Source of the DNA: Prevotella sp. | GTDB taxonomy: Bacteria > Bacteroidota > Bacteroidia > Bacteroidales > Bacteroidaceae | Direction: 5' to 3' | Length of the DNA stretch: 64,000 bases | Assembly (NCBI GenBank): GCA_015060535.1 | Contig: SUYH01000007.1 | Location: 119,688-183,687 of the forward strand | Part shown: positions 44,779-52,835 of the stretch, in pieces | Layout of the letters: each line of letters begins with the position of its first letter | Numbering within the stretch: position 1 is the first letter of the stretch | Position numbers and translations under genes: made by a program | The notes under the pieces: model-generated | The model's input: the letters and a program-made list of their open reading frames with translations, nothing else | Databases searched by the model: none | What the model was told of the DNA's origin: nothing

Positions 44779-45123
44779 TTAATCAGTTACCACTTCATCG
44801 AAATGCTCCTTGCCCCAGGCGATAAGTGCCATGATGGCTGGCATCAGGGACTTGCCCGTGTCGGTCAGTGAATACTCTACGCGGGGAGGAACTTCCGGAT
44901 AGACCTTACGATGCACCAGATGACTCTGCTCCAGATTCTTCAGCGTCTGTGAGAGCATCTTCTGGGAGCAGTCCGTCATCAGACGGCGAATCTCATTGAA
45001 ACGAAGGATGCCCGTCTCGTTGTTGTGAAGCATATAGAGCACCAACATCGACCACTTGTCGCCGAAACGACTGATTACATTCCTGATTGGACAAGCCAAA
45101 TACTCTGCTTTTATATCTGCCAT
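44779..45123 (-). CDS. HxlR-family transcriptional regulator
   Basis: This 114-residue winged-helix protein starts at ATG 45123. HxlR hallmarks are CPIRNVISRFGDKWSMLVLYML with the conserved Cys, then FNEIRRLM, ISQKMLSQTLKNLE-like recognition helix and the wing RVEYSLTDTG. Such proteins respond to reactive aldehydes or disulfide stress. It is divergent from the MBL-like operon; an inverted repeat GTAAC-TAT-GTTAC at 45253-45265 may be its operator. Confidence 0.9.
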   Translation of the reverse strand: MADIKAEYLACPIRNVISRFGDKWSMLVLYMLHNNETGILRFNEIRRLMTDCSQKMLSQTLKNLEQSHLVHRKVYPEVPPRVEYSLTDTGKSLMPAIMALIAWGKEHFDEVVTD

Positions 45124-45150
45124 ACCCTTGCTTATATTACGTTTACAGCG

Positions 45151-45158
45151 CAAAAGTA
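45151..45158 (-). promoter_or_regulatory. Promoter box of the HxlR gene
   Basis: TACTTTTG on the minus strand, 27 nt before the ATG at 45123. Confidence 0.55.
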
Positions 45159-45252
45159 ACCAAAAGAAACCGAATTACCAAATTACACTAAGTTAATCAA
45201 AGTTAAAGTCGTTTTCAGCAAACCCCGATAACATCACAATTCCTACTTTTTG

Positions 45253-45310
45253 GTAACTATGTTACTTCAAAGTGCCTTCTTGTGGGAATGAAAAATTCAC
45301 CGTACCTTTG
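45253..45310 (+). promoter_or_regulatory. Promoter and inverted repeat before the MBL-like operon
   Basis: TACCTTTG at 45303-45310. Upstream lies GTAAC-TAT-GTTAC (45253-45265), a candidate site for the divergent HxlR regulator, spanning about -60 to -45. Confidence 0.55.
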
Positions 45311-45358
45311 CACCGTCAAAAGAAACAAACATGTATAATAAATAAAAAGGTAAAGACA

Positions 45359-46243
45359 ATGAAAAAGTATTTCGTAATCGCACTCGCAGCTGTCGCCATG
45401 ATGAGCTGCAATGGTACAAAGAATCAGCAGGCTGCCGCAGAGCAGGAGGAAGTAGAGAAGGACTCACTGGTAGGCGCATTCCAGAGCTATGACCTCGACG
45501 GCTTCAAACTGCACGTGTATAACTCAAACGACGTGATGGGCGATGCCAGCTACATCGTAGAAGGTGACAGTGGTCTTGTGGTGATGGAGTACCCACTCTT
45601 CAAGGTGAATGCCAAGGAGTTTGCCGACTACATCGCAGAACTGGGCAAACCCATCGTGACCGACATTACCGACTATCACCTTGGTGGTTCAGACAAACTG
45701 CCACTGACCATGCCTGAGGGTATGCCCGCATTCATCGAAGGTCCCGTTTATGGCGGTATGATGAAGAGCTTTGCCGATCAGTTTGGTGACACGATGGTAG
45801 AACTGCCCACTCAGAAAGCCGCTGAAGTTCCCTTCGGACAGACTCAGAACTGGGCTGGTGTTGATTTCGACTTCCAGCATGGTGCTACCTCCGACTTCCC
45901 TGGTGCTTCTATTATCATCGGCAAGCAGGTTTACTACACACACTGGACTCCCGCCGAGGCACACATAAGCCCGCTTCAGGTTGCCAATGCCGCAGCTGTT
46001 GATGCAGAGTTGGCCGAGGCTCAGAAGTCACTCGCATCAGGTGCCAAGTACTTCATCGGAGGTCATGGCGGTCTGGCTGAAAAGGCTCAGGTAGAGTTCA
46101 AGATTGCCTATCTACAGAAGGTGAAGGAACTGCTGGCTCAGAACAAGGACGCTGCCACATTTGCCGAGGCTCTGAAGGCTGCTTATCCAAGACTTCCTGG
46201 AGATGCTGACGCACTGGCACAGGCTCTGTATAAAAAGTTGTAA
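45359..46243 (+). CDS. Lipoprotein with degenerate metallo-beta-lactamase-like fold
   Basis: This 294-residue lipoprotein (start ATG 45359, lipobox VAMMSC) has a body reminiscent of the metallo-beta-lactamase fold (ASYIVEGDSGLVVMEYPL, VTDITDYHLGGSDKLP, PGASIIIGKQVYYTH, FIGGHGGLAEK). The HxHxDH metal motif is reduced to DYHLGGSDK, so classical zinc hydrolysis is doubtful. It is divergent from the HxlR gene and 3 nt upstream of the macrodomain gene. The role is unknown; a detoxification or quorum-quenching-like origin is possible. Confidence 0.68.
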   Translation: MKKYFVIALAAVAMMSCNGTKNQQAAAEQEEVEKDSLVGAFQSYDLDGFKLHVYNSNDVMGDASYIVEGDSGLVVMEYPLFKVNAKEFADYIAELGKPIVTDITDYHLGGSDKLPLTMPEGMPAFIEGPVYGGMMKSFADQFGDTMVELPTQKAAEVPFGQTQNWAGVDFDFQHGATSDFPGASIIIGKQVYYTHWTPAEAHISPLQVANAAAVDAELAEAQKSLASGAKYFIGGHGGLAEKAQVEFKIAYLQKVKELLAQNKDAATFAEALKAAYPRLPGDADALAQALYKKL

Positions 46244-46246
46244 GCA

Positions 46247-46996
46247 ATGGACAGGCTTGAGAATCTGAAAAACATCATCCAGTGTCTGATGGCTGACGAG
46301 AGGGTCAGCCATCGGATACCTTCTTCACTGGAAGAACGGCAGCGGATGATGCGGGCGTTAATGAATGTCTGGGAGCCAAAACCGATTTCGCAAGACTTGA
46401 TTAAAATGCAGGATGTTGAGTTGCAGCAACAGGCAAAGGGCAAGGGAATAGTGACGATTGAAGGAAAAGGGCTAAGTATCTGGCATGGTGACATTACCCG
46501 ATTAAAGGTCGATGCCATCGTCAATGCTGCCAATGCCCAAGGGCTTGGTTGCTGGACACCCTTGCATAACTGCATTGACAACTGCATCCACTCTGCAGCA
46601 GGCATCCAACTCAGAAAGGAGTGTAACGATCAGCTGAAGGGCAAACTCCTGAAAACGGGCGAGGCCATGATGACTAAAGGTTATAACCTGCCTGCCAAGC
46701 ACGTCATCCACACCGTTGGCCCCATCATAGAAACAGGTGTGCCAACAAAGGAACAAGAAGAACAATTGGCTCAGTGTTATCGTTCGTGTCTTGACCTCGC
46801 AGAGCAGGCAGGCCTTGAGAGCATCGCCTTCTGCTGCATATCAACAGGCGTGTTCCATTTCCCCAGCGAGCGGGCTGCGGAGATTGCCATCGAGACGGTG
46901 AAACGTTATCCACGACAGTCAGTCAAGACTGTTGTTTTCAACGTATTTTTAGATAAGGATTATGACATCTACAAACAGTTACTCACAGAGGATTGA
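46247..46996 (+). CDS. Macrodomain protein (protein-ADP-ribose hydrolase type)
   Basis: This 249-residue protein has a helical N-terminal extension (1-70) and then a macrodomain: IWHGDITRLKVDAIVNAAN, the loop CWTPLHNCIDNCIHSAAG, GEAMMTKGYNLPAKHVIHTVGP in parts, and FCCISTGVFHFP. The Cys/His-containing loop matches zinc-dependent macrodomains linked to class M sirtuins, which remove ADP-ribose that the sirtuin adds. The sirtuin gene follows with a 35-nt overlap. No lipoate ligase or GcvH-like partner is adjacent, unlike the fuller operons known in staphylococci and streptococci. Confidence 0.87.
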   Translation: MDRLENLKNIIQCLMADERVSHRIPSSLEERQRMMRALMNVWEPKPISQDLIKMQDVELQQQAKGKGIVTIEGKGLSIWHGDITRLKVDAIVNAANAQGLGCWTPLHNCIDNCIHSAAGIQLRKECNDQLKGKLLKTGEAMMTKGYNLPAKHVIHTVGPIIETGVPTKEQEEQLAQCYRSCLDLAEQAGLESIAFCCISTGVFHFPSERAAEIAIETVKRYPRQSVKTVVFNVFLDKDYDIYKQLLTED

Positions 46997-47834
46997 ACAG
47001 TTGCATCAACTGATTGCTGATGCCGACTACGTGTTGATTGGTGCTGGTGCAGGACTTTCTGCTGCCGCAGGATTGGACTATGTCGGTGAGGATTTCCATC
47101 GCGAGTTCGCAGAATGGATCAACCGCTACGGCATTAGCGACCTCTATTCAGCATCGTTCTATCCTTACAAGACTGAAGAAGAATTGTGGGCTCAGTGGGC
47201 CAAGCATTTGTGGTTTGCTCGTTATCGCCCAGAAGCTCTACAGCTCTATCGTCAGTTGTTCGATGTTGTGCAGAAGAAGAATTACTTCGTCATCACTACC
47301 AACGTAGATGGTCAGTTCAAAAAGGCAGGATTCGACATGGAACGCATCTTCGCCACACAAGGCGACTATGCTCTATTTCAGCCAAAGTCAGGATTCCCCA
47401 AAGAAACATGGAGTAATCAGGATTGGGTGAACCAAGTGCTGACATTCATCAAAGACTGCCGCATACCAGCAGAGTTGATTCCTCATACTCCAGATGGGAA
47501 ACCTGTATCGCTGAACCTCCGCTGCGATGACACTTTTGTAGAGGATGCCCATTGGCACCAGCAAGCAAGCCGCTATCAGTCGTTTGTCGAGCAAGCCAGC
47601 ACCAAGCGGCTGCTACTTCTGGAACTTGGTGTAGGCTTCAACACCCCCGTCATCATCCGTTTTCCCTTCGAGCGTATGGCTGCAGCATTCCCACAAACCA
47701 CCCTTGTCCGCTTCAACCGCGACTATCCGCAACTGACTACAGAGGGGGTAAAGCGCTTCATATCTTTCACCGAAGAACTAACAGAGATAATGCCCCTGCT
47801 CAGTTATAGTACTCGATTTGCAGCTCTTCACTGA
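46962..47834 (+). CDS. Sir2-family protein, class M-like ADP-ribosyltransferase
   Basis: This 290-residue protein has the Rossmann NAD motif VLIGAGAGLSAAAGLDY and TTNVDGQF with N114. Where ordinary sirtuins carry the catalytic His it has Q133 (ATQGDYALF), a mark of class M sirtuins, which ADP-ribosylate a lipoylated carrier rather than deacetylate. A Cys that could bind zinc is present only in part (LNLRCDD). The overlap with the macrodomain gene supports a reversible modification pair. The target carrier is not in this window. Confidence 0.85.
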   Translation: MTSTNSYSQRIEQLHQLIADADYVLIGAGAGLSAAAGLDYVGEDFHREFAEWINRYGISDLYSASFYPYKTEEELWAQWAKHLWFARYRPEALQLYRQLFDVVQKKNYFVITTNVDGQFKKAGFDMERIFATQGDYALFQPKSGFPKETWSNQDWVNQVLTFIKDCRIPAELIPHTPDGKPVSLNLRCDDTFVEDAHWHQQASRYQSFVEQASTKRLLLLELGVGFNTPVIIRFPFERMAAAFPQTTLVRFNRDYPQLTTEGVKRFISFTEELTEIMPLLSYSTRFAALH

Positions 47835-48042
47835 CATTGAACTCCGTTCGAAACTGCTCACGCTCGGCAGAGCTGATGCAAGCATCGCTCTGCTCTCGCT
47901 TAACCGCAGTTTTGAAATCATCGTGGAAACCGTCATCATACTTATAGACAATCCGCATGCCGCGATAGGTGGAAGGAACCTTCTGTACATCCAGCAGATA
48001 AGTGTTTATGCTGGTTGACCATTCCAAGACGAAAAGTACCAT
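47800..48042 (-). CDS. Small hypothetical protein
   Basis: 80 residues, no recognised domain; charged and soluble after a short hydrophobic start (MVLFVLEWS). The C-terminal part (YRGMRIVYKYDDGFHDDFKTAV) looks protein-like. Its 3' end overlaps the convergent sirtuin gene by 35 nt. It could be the C-terminal remnant of a larger gene, since it follows a truncated FKBP relic by 27 nt. Existence is uncertain. Confidence 0.3.
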   Translation of the reverse strand: MVLFVLEWSTSINTYLLDVQKVPSTYRGMRIVYKYDDGFHDDFKTAVKREQSDACISSAEREQFRTEFNVSEELQIEYYN

Positions 48043-48069
48043 CCATGCAGATTATGAACTTCGGGAGCG

Positions 48070-48309
48070 TCATGCAATACCTAACAATTCAATTTCAAAG
48101 ATAAGCGTTGACCCGCCTGGGATGCCTGGCTGAGAGCGCTCGGCTCTGCCGCTTTGTCCAACAAAGAACTTGCCATAACCCATCTCTGCAGGGATAAATA
48201 GCAATAGCGTAATCTCTACTAAAGCGTATGAACCAAAATAGTCAACCAATGTCTGGAACTTAAGGACTCCATCTACCAGAAAGACCAAGACAGCAAACCA
48301 TAATATCAA
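48070..48309 (-). pseudogene. Truncated FKBP-type peptidyl-prolyl isomerase
   Basis: The open frame encodes the C-terminal half of an FKBP: DGVLKFQTLVDYF, then LLLFIPAEMGYG and IPGGSTLIFEIELLGIA. The N-terminal half of the fold, including the usual FDSS region, is missing; the first residues are hydrophobic and unrelated. It is probably a 5'-deleted relic. Confidence 0.55.
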
Positions 48310-48344
48310 TATGGCAGAATACTTGATTTATCGCTTCTTCAGCT

Positions 48345-48719
48345 TCATATCTCGGCTATGACTTCTATTTCAACCAATGAACCCTTTGGCAAAGTTTTGA
48401 CTGCAACGGCTGAACGGGCAGGATATGGCTCTGTGAAAAACTCTGCATAGACGCTGTTCATATCCGCGAAGTCTCCCATGTCTGCCATGAAAACAGTTGT
48501 CTTTACAACGTTGCTCATGCTGAGACCAGCCTCTTCCAGGATGGCCTTGACGTTAGTCAGCGACTGGCGCGTCTGTTCCTTGATGCCGCCCTTTACGAAT
48601 ACACCTGTGGCAGGATCAATGGGTATCTGCCCAGATGTATAGACGAGATTGCCTATTCGGATGGCCTGACTGTAAGGCCCAATGGCAGCTGGTGCCTTCT
48701 TTGTACTGATTACTTTCAT
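48345..48719 (-). CDS. ridA: RidA-family enamine/imine deaminase
   Basis: This 124-residue protein contains the full RidA fold ([44 protein letters not shown]) and the conserved Arg in [21 protein letters not shown] (in parts). RidA hydrolyses reactive 2-aminoacrylate made by PLP enzymes such as cysteine and serine lyases. That is a useful function in a genome region rich in sulfur PLP enzymes, though no operon link is seen. Confidence 0.94.
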   Translation of the reverse strand: MKVISTKKAPAAIGPYSQAIRIGNLVYTSGQIPIDPATGVFVKGGIKEQTRQSLTNVKAILEEAGLSMSNVVKTTVFMADMGDFADMNSVYAEFFTEPYPARSAVAVKTLPKGSLVEIEVIAEI

Positions 48720-48763
48720 TGTTAGTTATAAAAATAAATGTTTGTTCAAAAGCATTGAGGATA

Positions 48764-49225
48764 CTATAATTTAATTTCCATCAGAATGTCACACCGTTCG
48801 TAGGCATTACCTTCAAGTGGAATCTCCCTGAATCCCAGTTTGCGGTAGAGAGCGATGGATGCCTCCAGACGGGTGTTCCCTTCAAGGAATATGCGCTTTA
48901 CGCCGTGACTTTTGGCATAGTCCAACAACGCCTCACCGAGTTTCCGACCTATACCTTTCCCCTGTGCTTCTGGAGTCACGGCCATCTTCGCTAACTCATA
49001 GCAATCTGCTTCTGGGTGGGGTTTGAGAGCACAACAGCCAAGAACTTGACTATCAGCACTAATGGCCAGGAATATCTGCCCGCTGTTTCTGATAATGCTG
49101 TCGTCGATATGCGCAAAGGTGTTGAGGTCAGACTGCTCCAGCCTGAAATATGTCTCTATCCACTGTTTATTCAGTCGGATAAAGTCATCCTTATAACGTG
49201 GTTCGTATGTTATAATCTTTATCAT
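48764..49225 (-). CDS. GNAT-family N-acetyltransferase
   Basis: This 153-residue protein starts at ATG 49225, 2 nt after the esterase stop. The acetyl-CoA-binding motif is QGKGIGRKLGEALL, preceded by the strand LAKMAVTPEA and followed by FLEGNTRLEASIALYRKLGF. It is the last gene of the ATP-grasp-esterase-GNAT unit. The substrate is unknown. Confidence 0.85.
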   Translation of the reverse strand: MIKIITYEPRYKDDFIRLNKQWIETYFRLEQSDLNTFAHIDDSIIRNSGQIFLAISADSQVLGCCALKPHPEADCYELAKMAVTPEAQGKGIGRKLGEALLDYAKSHGVKRIFLEGNTRLEASIALYRKLGFREIPLEGNAYERCDILMEIKL

Positions 49226-49227
49226 GA

Positions 49228-49983
49228 TCAAATGACGTAATCCCTGTCTGGTGCCAGCAGTTTGTCGATGAAATAGACGATCTGCTTGCGCCACCAGGCC
49301 CAGTCGTGAGCGGAGTCGAAACCCCAGTAGTCGATCCAAGCTGGAATGTTTTTCTCCTTGAGCAGGGCATCCATCTGGCGGGTGCTGTCGAGCAGTTCAT
49401 CCTCCCACGAGCCCTGACCTACGCACATAATGATGCGGCGATGACGGTAGATGTCCCAATAGGGATGGTCTGCAGGCATCTGGCGCAGGAAGTCGTAGGG
49501 CGAGTTGTTGTAGATGAGCGGGTCCTGATAGTTGGGGAAGAAGTAGCCCGCATAGTAGAGTCCGCTCAGTGCCAGCAGCGTGTCGAAGAGGTCGGGACGG
49601 CGGAAGAAGAAGTTGCCGGCGTGGAAGCCGCCCATGGAGCAGCCCGTGACGATAAAGGTCTCGTTGCTGAAATGGCGTACCTCGGGTATCAGTTCGTCGA
49701 CGATGTAGTGATACCAACGCTCGTGCAGCTCGATGCGACGGTGATGGTCGCCCTGGATGTCCGACCACGTCTCACGGTCGATGCTGTCCACACAGACGAG
49801 GCGTATCTGCCCACGGTCGATATAGCCAGAGAGTACGCCCACCATGTCGAAGTCCTGGTAGTCGTAGAAACGTCCGTCCTGCGACGGGAAGACGAGCACG
49901 GGGTGGCCCTTGTCGCCGTATGTCTTGTATTCCATGTCACGCCCGAGGGCGGCAGAGTATTTCTTCACGTAATTGATATTCAT
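49228..49983 (-). CDS. Esterase-family alpha/beta-hydrolase paired with ATP-grasp
   Basis: This 251-residue esterase-D-type hydrolase has nucleophile Ser in TGCSMGGFHAGNFFF and the Asp/His region FDSAHDWAWWRKQ. No signal peptide. The start overlaps the ATP-grasp stop by 4 nt (ATGA). The close pair suggests one enzyme builds or charges a peptide-like bond and the other cuts or transfers an ester; the product is unknown. Confidence 0.82.
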   Translation of the reverse strand: MNINYVKKYSAALGRDMEYKTYGDKGHPVLVFPSQDGRFYDYQDFDMVGVLSGYIDRGQIRLVCVDSIDRETWSDIQGDHHRRIELHERWYHYIVDELIPEVRHFSNETFIVTGCSMGGFHAGNFFFRRPDLFDTLLALSGLYYAGYFFPNYQDPLIYNNSPYDFLRQMPADHPYWDIYRHRRIIMCVGQGSWEDELLDSTRQMDALLKEKNIPAWIDYWGFDSAHDWAWWRKQIVYFIDKLLAPDRDYVI

Positions 49984-51173
49984 TTTTTCAAGTGTACAAA
50001 TTCAACAAATTCATTAACTTCATCCATGCTTTCCAGACGCACGGTGTACATCTGCTGTCCCATGGCGGCTGAGAACAGTTCCGGCATGCGCTCACACATC
50101 ACCATGCGGTCGCCGTAGCGCGTCAGCACCTCGTCGTGCGAGTGGACGTACTGGTAGATGTCTCGACGGCTGGCAAAAGCGCAGTAGTGCTGCTCGCCGA
50201 TAGCCGTATGACTTTTGCCGAAGGCCACCATGTCGGCCCATATCTGATAGACGTCGGTCGAGTGGGCATAGTTGATCATGTCGGGCGTATAGCCGCCGGC
50301 AGGTCGCATGTTCACTTCCAGTGCCACAAAGTCGCCCTGCTTGCCAAGACCCTCGCGGTCGCTGTCCAAGCGGAAGAACTCCAGATGCACGAAGCGGTTC
50401 CACACGCCGAAGGCTTTCACCGTGCGGCGTCCCAGTTCACGTAGCGGCTCTGGCATCTCCCTGTCCACATAATAGGAAAGGTCGAGCTTTTTGTTGACGA
50501 TGTCCATGATGGAGGGTGGCCAGACAGTCATCGACTCGAAGATGGGTTCGCCCTCACGACTGATGACGGCATCGTAGGAACAGATCTCGCCCGTGATGAA
50601 CTCTTCGACCACGTAGCGGGTGTAGTTAAGTTCTGTCTCGTAGAACTGCTTCAGCTCTGCGTCATCATGAATCTTATACGTTCCGCTGGCTCCCACACCT
50701 ACATCGGGCTTGGCGATGATGGGATAGCCCGTCCTTGCAGCGAACTGTTTAACGGTTTCCTCACCCTTGGCGGCACTGATCTGCCGGGCTGTGGGCACTT
50801 GGCCCTCAGCATAGTATTTCTTCATCTCTGACTTCTCCTTGATGGCACGGATGCGGTCGGTCTGTATGCCCGTCGTCACGTTGAAGTCCGTACGCAGCCG
50901 TGCGTCCTGCGCCAGCCAGTACTCGTTGTTCGACTCAATCCAGTCGATGCGTCCGTAGCGGAAGGCCAGATAAGCCACGGCACGGTACACCTCGTCGTAG
51001 TTCTCCAGCGAGCCCACACGGTAGTACTCCGTCAACGACTCTTTTAACTCATGAGGCAGACTCTCATAAGGTGTGTCGGCTATACCCAGCACCGTCACTC
51101 CGTTCTGCTTCAGCCGCTGGCAGAAGTTCCAGTAGGTATGCGGGAAATGTGGTGATATAAATACAAAGTTCAT
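49980..51173 (-). CDS. ATP-grasp enzyme of unknown substrate
   Basis: This 397-residue ATP-grasp protein has a preATP-grasp Rossmann part (1-105), the ATP lid and binding strand (GYPIIAKPDVGVGASGTYKI in parts), VEEFITGEICSYDAV, and the metal-binding LEFFRLDSD...FVALEVNMRPAGGYTPDM. Such enzymes join a carboxylate to an amine or thiol using ATP. It is the first gene of the operon with esterase and acetyltransferase; promoter box at 51198-51205. Confidence 0.87.
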   Translation of the reverse strand: MNFVFISPHFPHTYWNFCQRLKQNGVTVLGIADTPYESLPHELKESLTEYYRVGSLENYDEVYRAVAYLAFRYGRIDWIESNNEYWLAQDARLRTDFNVTTGIQTDRIRAIKEKSEMKKYYAEGQVPTARQISAAKGEETVKQFAARTGYPIIAKPDVGVGASGTYKIHDDAELKQFYETELNYTRYVVEEFITGEICSYDAVISREGEPIFESMTVWPPSIMDIVNKKLDLSYYVDREMPEPLRELGRRTVKAFGVWNRFVHLEFFRLDSDREGLGKQGDFVALEVNMRPAGGYTPDMINYAHSTDVYQIWADMVAFGKSHTAIGEQHYCAFASRRDIYQYVHSHDEVLTRYGDRMVMCERMPELFSAAMGQQMYTVRLESMDEVNEFVEFVHLKK

Positions 51174-51197
51174 TATCTCTGCTTTCTAATTTGACTG

Positions 51198-51205
51198 CAA
51201 AATTA
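51198..51205 (-). promoter_or_regulatory. Promoter box of the ATP-grasp operon
   Basis: TAATTTTG on the minus strand, 24 nt before the ATG at 51173. Upstream are inverted GCGATGC/GCATCGC copies (51224-51230 and 51273-51279). Confidence 0.55.
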
Positions 51206-51296
51206 CGCATTTTCGAGTAAAAAGCGATGCATCACGCACAGAAACTTTAACCGACAAACGTTTCGAGCGGACGCATCGCGGGTAAACCGGTTTGTT

Positions 51297-51331
51297 TTTT
51301 TACTTTTTTACCTTTTTAGTTTTTTACCTTT
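51297..51331. repeat. A/T-rich repeat after the JAMM gene
   Basis: On the minus strand the units read AAAAAGGTAAAAAACTA-like, starting just after the JAMM stop and followed by the palindrome AAACCGGTTT. The 158-bp gap 51174-51331 holds this and the ATP-grasp promoter, nothing else. Confidence 0.6.
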
Positions 51332-51721
51332 TCAAAGGTGTACCTCTTTATCAACCACCTCGCCATTCAGTATCTTGAAGGAATTCAGTTTCGGTTCTCC
51401 ATCAAGCAACGAGAGGATAGCGTAGCGGATGGTGGGGTCGTTGGCCAGACGCAGGTCTTCCTGCGAAGGGCGCGAGGGCGAGGCGGGATGACTATGCCAG
51501 TTGGCGAGAATCTTTAAGCCATGCTCTCGTGCATAGCGCAGGGCTGCAAACTGGTCCTTCGGCGCAAAAGAGAAGTGCTCCGACGAGTGGTCGATATTCT
51601 CCATCCAGTAGTTCTCGGTGACCTCGTCGCCTGTCCCAAGCAGATAGCCGCACGACTCGTTGGGTGCGTCCTTCCGAGCCTGCGCTATCAGTTCTTCTAT
51701 GATGTTCTGTGGAATCTTCAT
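51332..51721 (-). CDS. JAMM/MPN+ metalloprotease, HcyD/Mec-like
   Basis: This 129-residue protein (start ATG 51721) has a complete JAMM zinc site: E22 in NESCGYLLG, H76 and H78 in NWHSHPASPSRPSQED, S86 and D89. Bacterial enzymes of this size free the C-terminus of ThiS-like sulfur carriers or release the amino acid made on them (Mec with CysO in Mycobacterium, HcyD with HcyS in Wolinella). The carrier here has a C-terminal tail after its glycines, and the adenylyltransferase gene is next door, so both roles fit. It is the last gene of the leftward arm. Confidence 0.88.
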   Translation of the reverse strand: MKIPQNIIEELIAQARKDAPNESCGYLLGTGDEVTENYWMENIDHSSEHFSFAPKDQFAALRYAREHGLKILANWHSHPASPSRPSQEDLRLANDPTIRYAILSLLDGEPKLNSFKILNGEVVDKEVHL

Positions 51722-51722
51722 A

Positions 51723-51752
51723 ATGTTCAATGGTCAATCGTCAATGTTCAAT
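51723..51752. repeat. Junction repeat between adenylyltransferase and JAMM genes
   Basis: CAATGTTCAATGGTCAATCG-like units. The repeat contains the stop codon of the adenylyltransferase gene (51748-51750) and ends next to the JAMM start. The same type is found at 52558-52590. Confidence 0.75.
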
Positions 51753-52557
51753 GATTCTTCAAATCGCACGCAGCCTGTTCATAGTCAATGAGGTGATCGA
51801 TAGTCGGATGTTCACCGCAGATGGCACACGACGGACGTTGCTTCACGTTGATGGTACGGAACTGCATCGTCTTGGCATCGAACGTCAGCAGACGATTCGT
51901 CAGCAACTCGCCGATACCCGTAAAATACTTCAGCGTCTCAGCAGCCTGGATGGTACCCAACATACCAGCAATAGCACCCAATACACCTGCTTGTGAACAG
52001 GTCGGCACAGCTCCTACGGGAGGCGGTTCCTTAAAGAAACAACGGTAGCAGGCCGTACCAGGCAAATGGGTAAAGGTTTGTCCATTAAAGCGCAAGATGC
52101 CACCATGCGAGAATGGCTTACCTGCCATCACGCACGCATCGTTGATGAGGAACTTCACGGGGAAGTTGTCGGTACCATCCACAATGAAGTCGTATTCCTT
52201 GATGATATCTAGCGCGTTCGACGAGTCGAGAAACTCATAGTAGGTATCCACCTGCACATCGGGGTTGATGGCCTTAATCTTCTCTTCGGCACTCTTTACC
52301 TTAGGAACGCCCACGTCCTTGGTGAAGTGGATCACCTGACGCTGTAGGTTGCTCAAATCAACCACATCCGCATCCACAATGCCGATACGTCCGATGCCAG
52401 CTGCCGCCAGATAGAGGCTCACGGGAGCCCCCAGGCCGCCGGCACCCACCACGAGCACGCGTGCGTTCATTATCTTCTCTTGTCCCTCGACGCCCACATC
52501 CTGCAACAGGATATGTCGCGAGTATCGCTGTATCTGTTCTTCGGTAAAATCTATCAT
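51748..52557 (-). CDS. ThiF/MoeB/HcyF-like sulfur-carrier adenylyltransferase
   Basis: This 269-residue protein (start ATG 52557) is a compact E1-like enzyme: RYSRHILLQDVG, nucleotide loop VVGAGGLGAPVSLYLAAAG, DADVVDLSNLQRQ, a zinc site formed by CYRC (170/173) and CAIC (244/247), and a likely active Cys 187 in PTCSQAG. It has no rhodanese domain. The family adenylates the C-terminal glycine of ThiS/MoaD-like carriers for sulfur loading. The carrier gene is 19 nt upstream and the JAMM gene 26 nt downstream. Confidence 0.92.
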   Translation of the reverse strand: MIDFTEEQIQRYSRHILLQDVGVEGQEKIMNARVLVVGAGGLGAPVSLYLAAAGIGRIGIVDADVVDLSNLQRQVIHFTKDVGVPKVKSAEEKIKAINPDVQVDTYYEFLDSSNALDIIKEYDFIVDGTDNFPVKFLINDACVMAGKPFSHGGILRFNGQTFTHLPGTACYRCFFKEPPPVGAVPTCSQAGVLGAIAGMLGTIQAAETLKYFTGIGELLTNRLLTFDAKTMQFRTINVKQRPSCAICGEHPTIDHLIDYEQAACDLKNH

Positions 52558-52590
52558 AATGGTCAATGTTCAATGGTCAATGTTCAATGA
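52558..52590. repeat. Junction repeat covering the end of the sulfur-carrier gene
   Basis: CAATGGTCAATGTTCAATGG-like tandem units. They encode the last residues (Ile-Glu-His) and the stop of the ThiS-like protein and fill the gap to the adenylyltransferase start. Confidence 0.75.
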
Positions 52591-52798
52591 AATTCCCTCC
52601 TCCCATGAAGTATAAGAAATCAACCTTGTCGCCCTCTTTCAGTTGGATTGTTTCCCAGTCCTCGCGTTCAGCAAACTCCTCGTTCACCTGCACACTTACC
52701 ATATCCGGTTGTACTACGTTATTCTGCTGAATCAGTTCACTCACGTTGAGCGGCAGGCTCACTTCCTGCGCGTCTCCATTTACATAAATCTTTGCCAT
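52577..52798 (-). CDS. ThiS/HcyS-like sulfur-carrier protein with C-terminal tail
   Basis: This 73-residue beta-grasp protein (IYVNGDAQEVSLPLNVSELI, VSVQVNEEFAER, IQLKEGDKVDFLYFMGGG) should carry sulfur as a thiocarboxylate on its terminal glycine. The glycines (66-68) are followed by five residues, NFIEH, so the chain must be trimmed before use; HcyS of Wolinella likewise carries an extra residue that its JAMM protease removes. A tandem repeat supplies the last three codons. It is the first gene of the leftward arm, with its promoter box at 52836-52843. No thiamine genes are nearby. Confidence 0.88.
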   Translation of the reverse strand: MAKIYVNGDAQEVSLPLNVSELIQQNNVVQPDMVSVQVNEEFAEREDWETIQLKEGDKVDFLYFMGGGNFIEH

Positions 52799-52835
52799 AT
52801 CTTTGTCGGTTTAAAATGAATAAATTTCACGGTGC

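Noticed and set aside
47818..48018. A 66-codon plus-strand frame after the sirtuin gene
   Set aside because: No start context or signature; the opposite strand frame looks slightly more protein-like, and neither is secure.
52577..52798. Is the ThiS-like gene part of thiamine synthesis?
   Set aside because: No thiG, thiH, thiE or thiC nearby and no TPP riboswitch; neighbours are a JAMM protease and sulfur-transfer genes.
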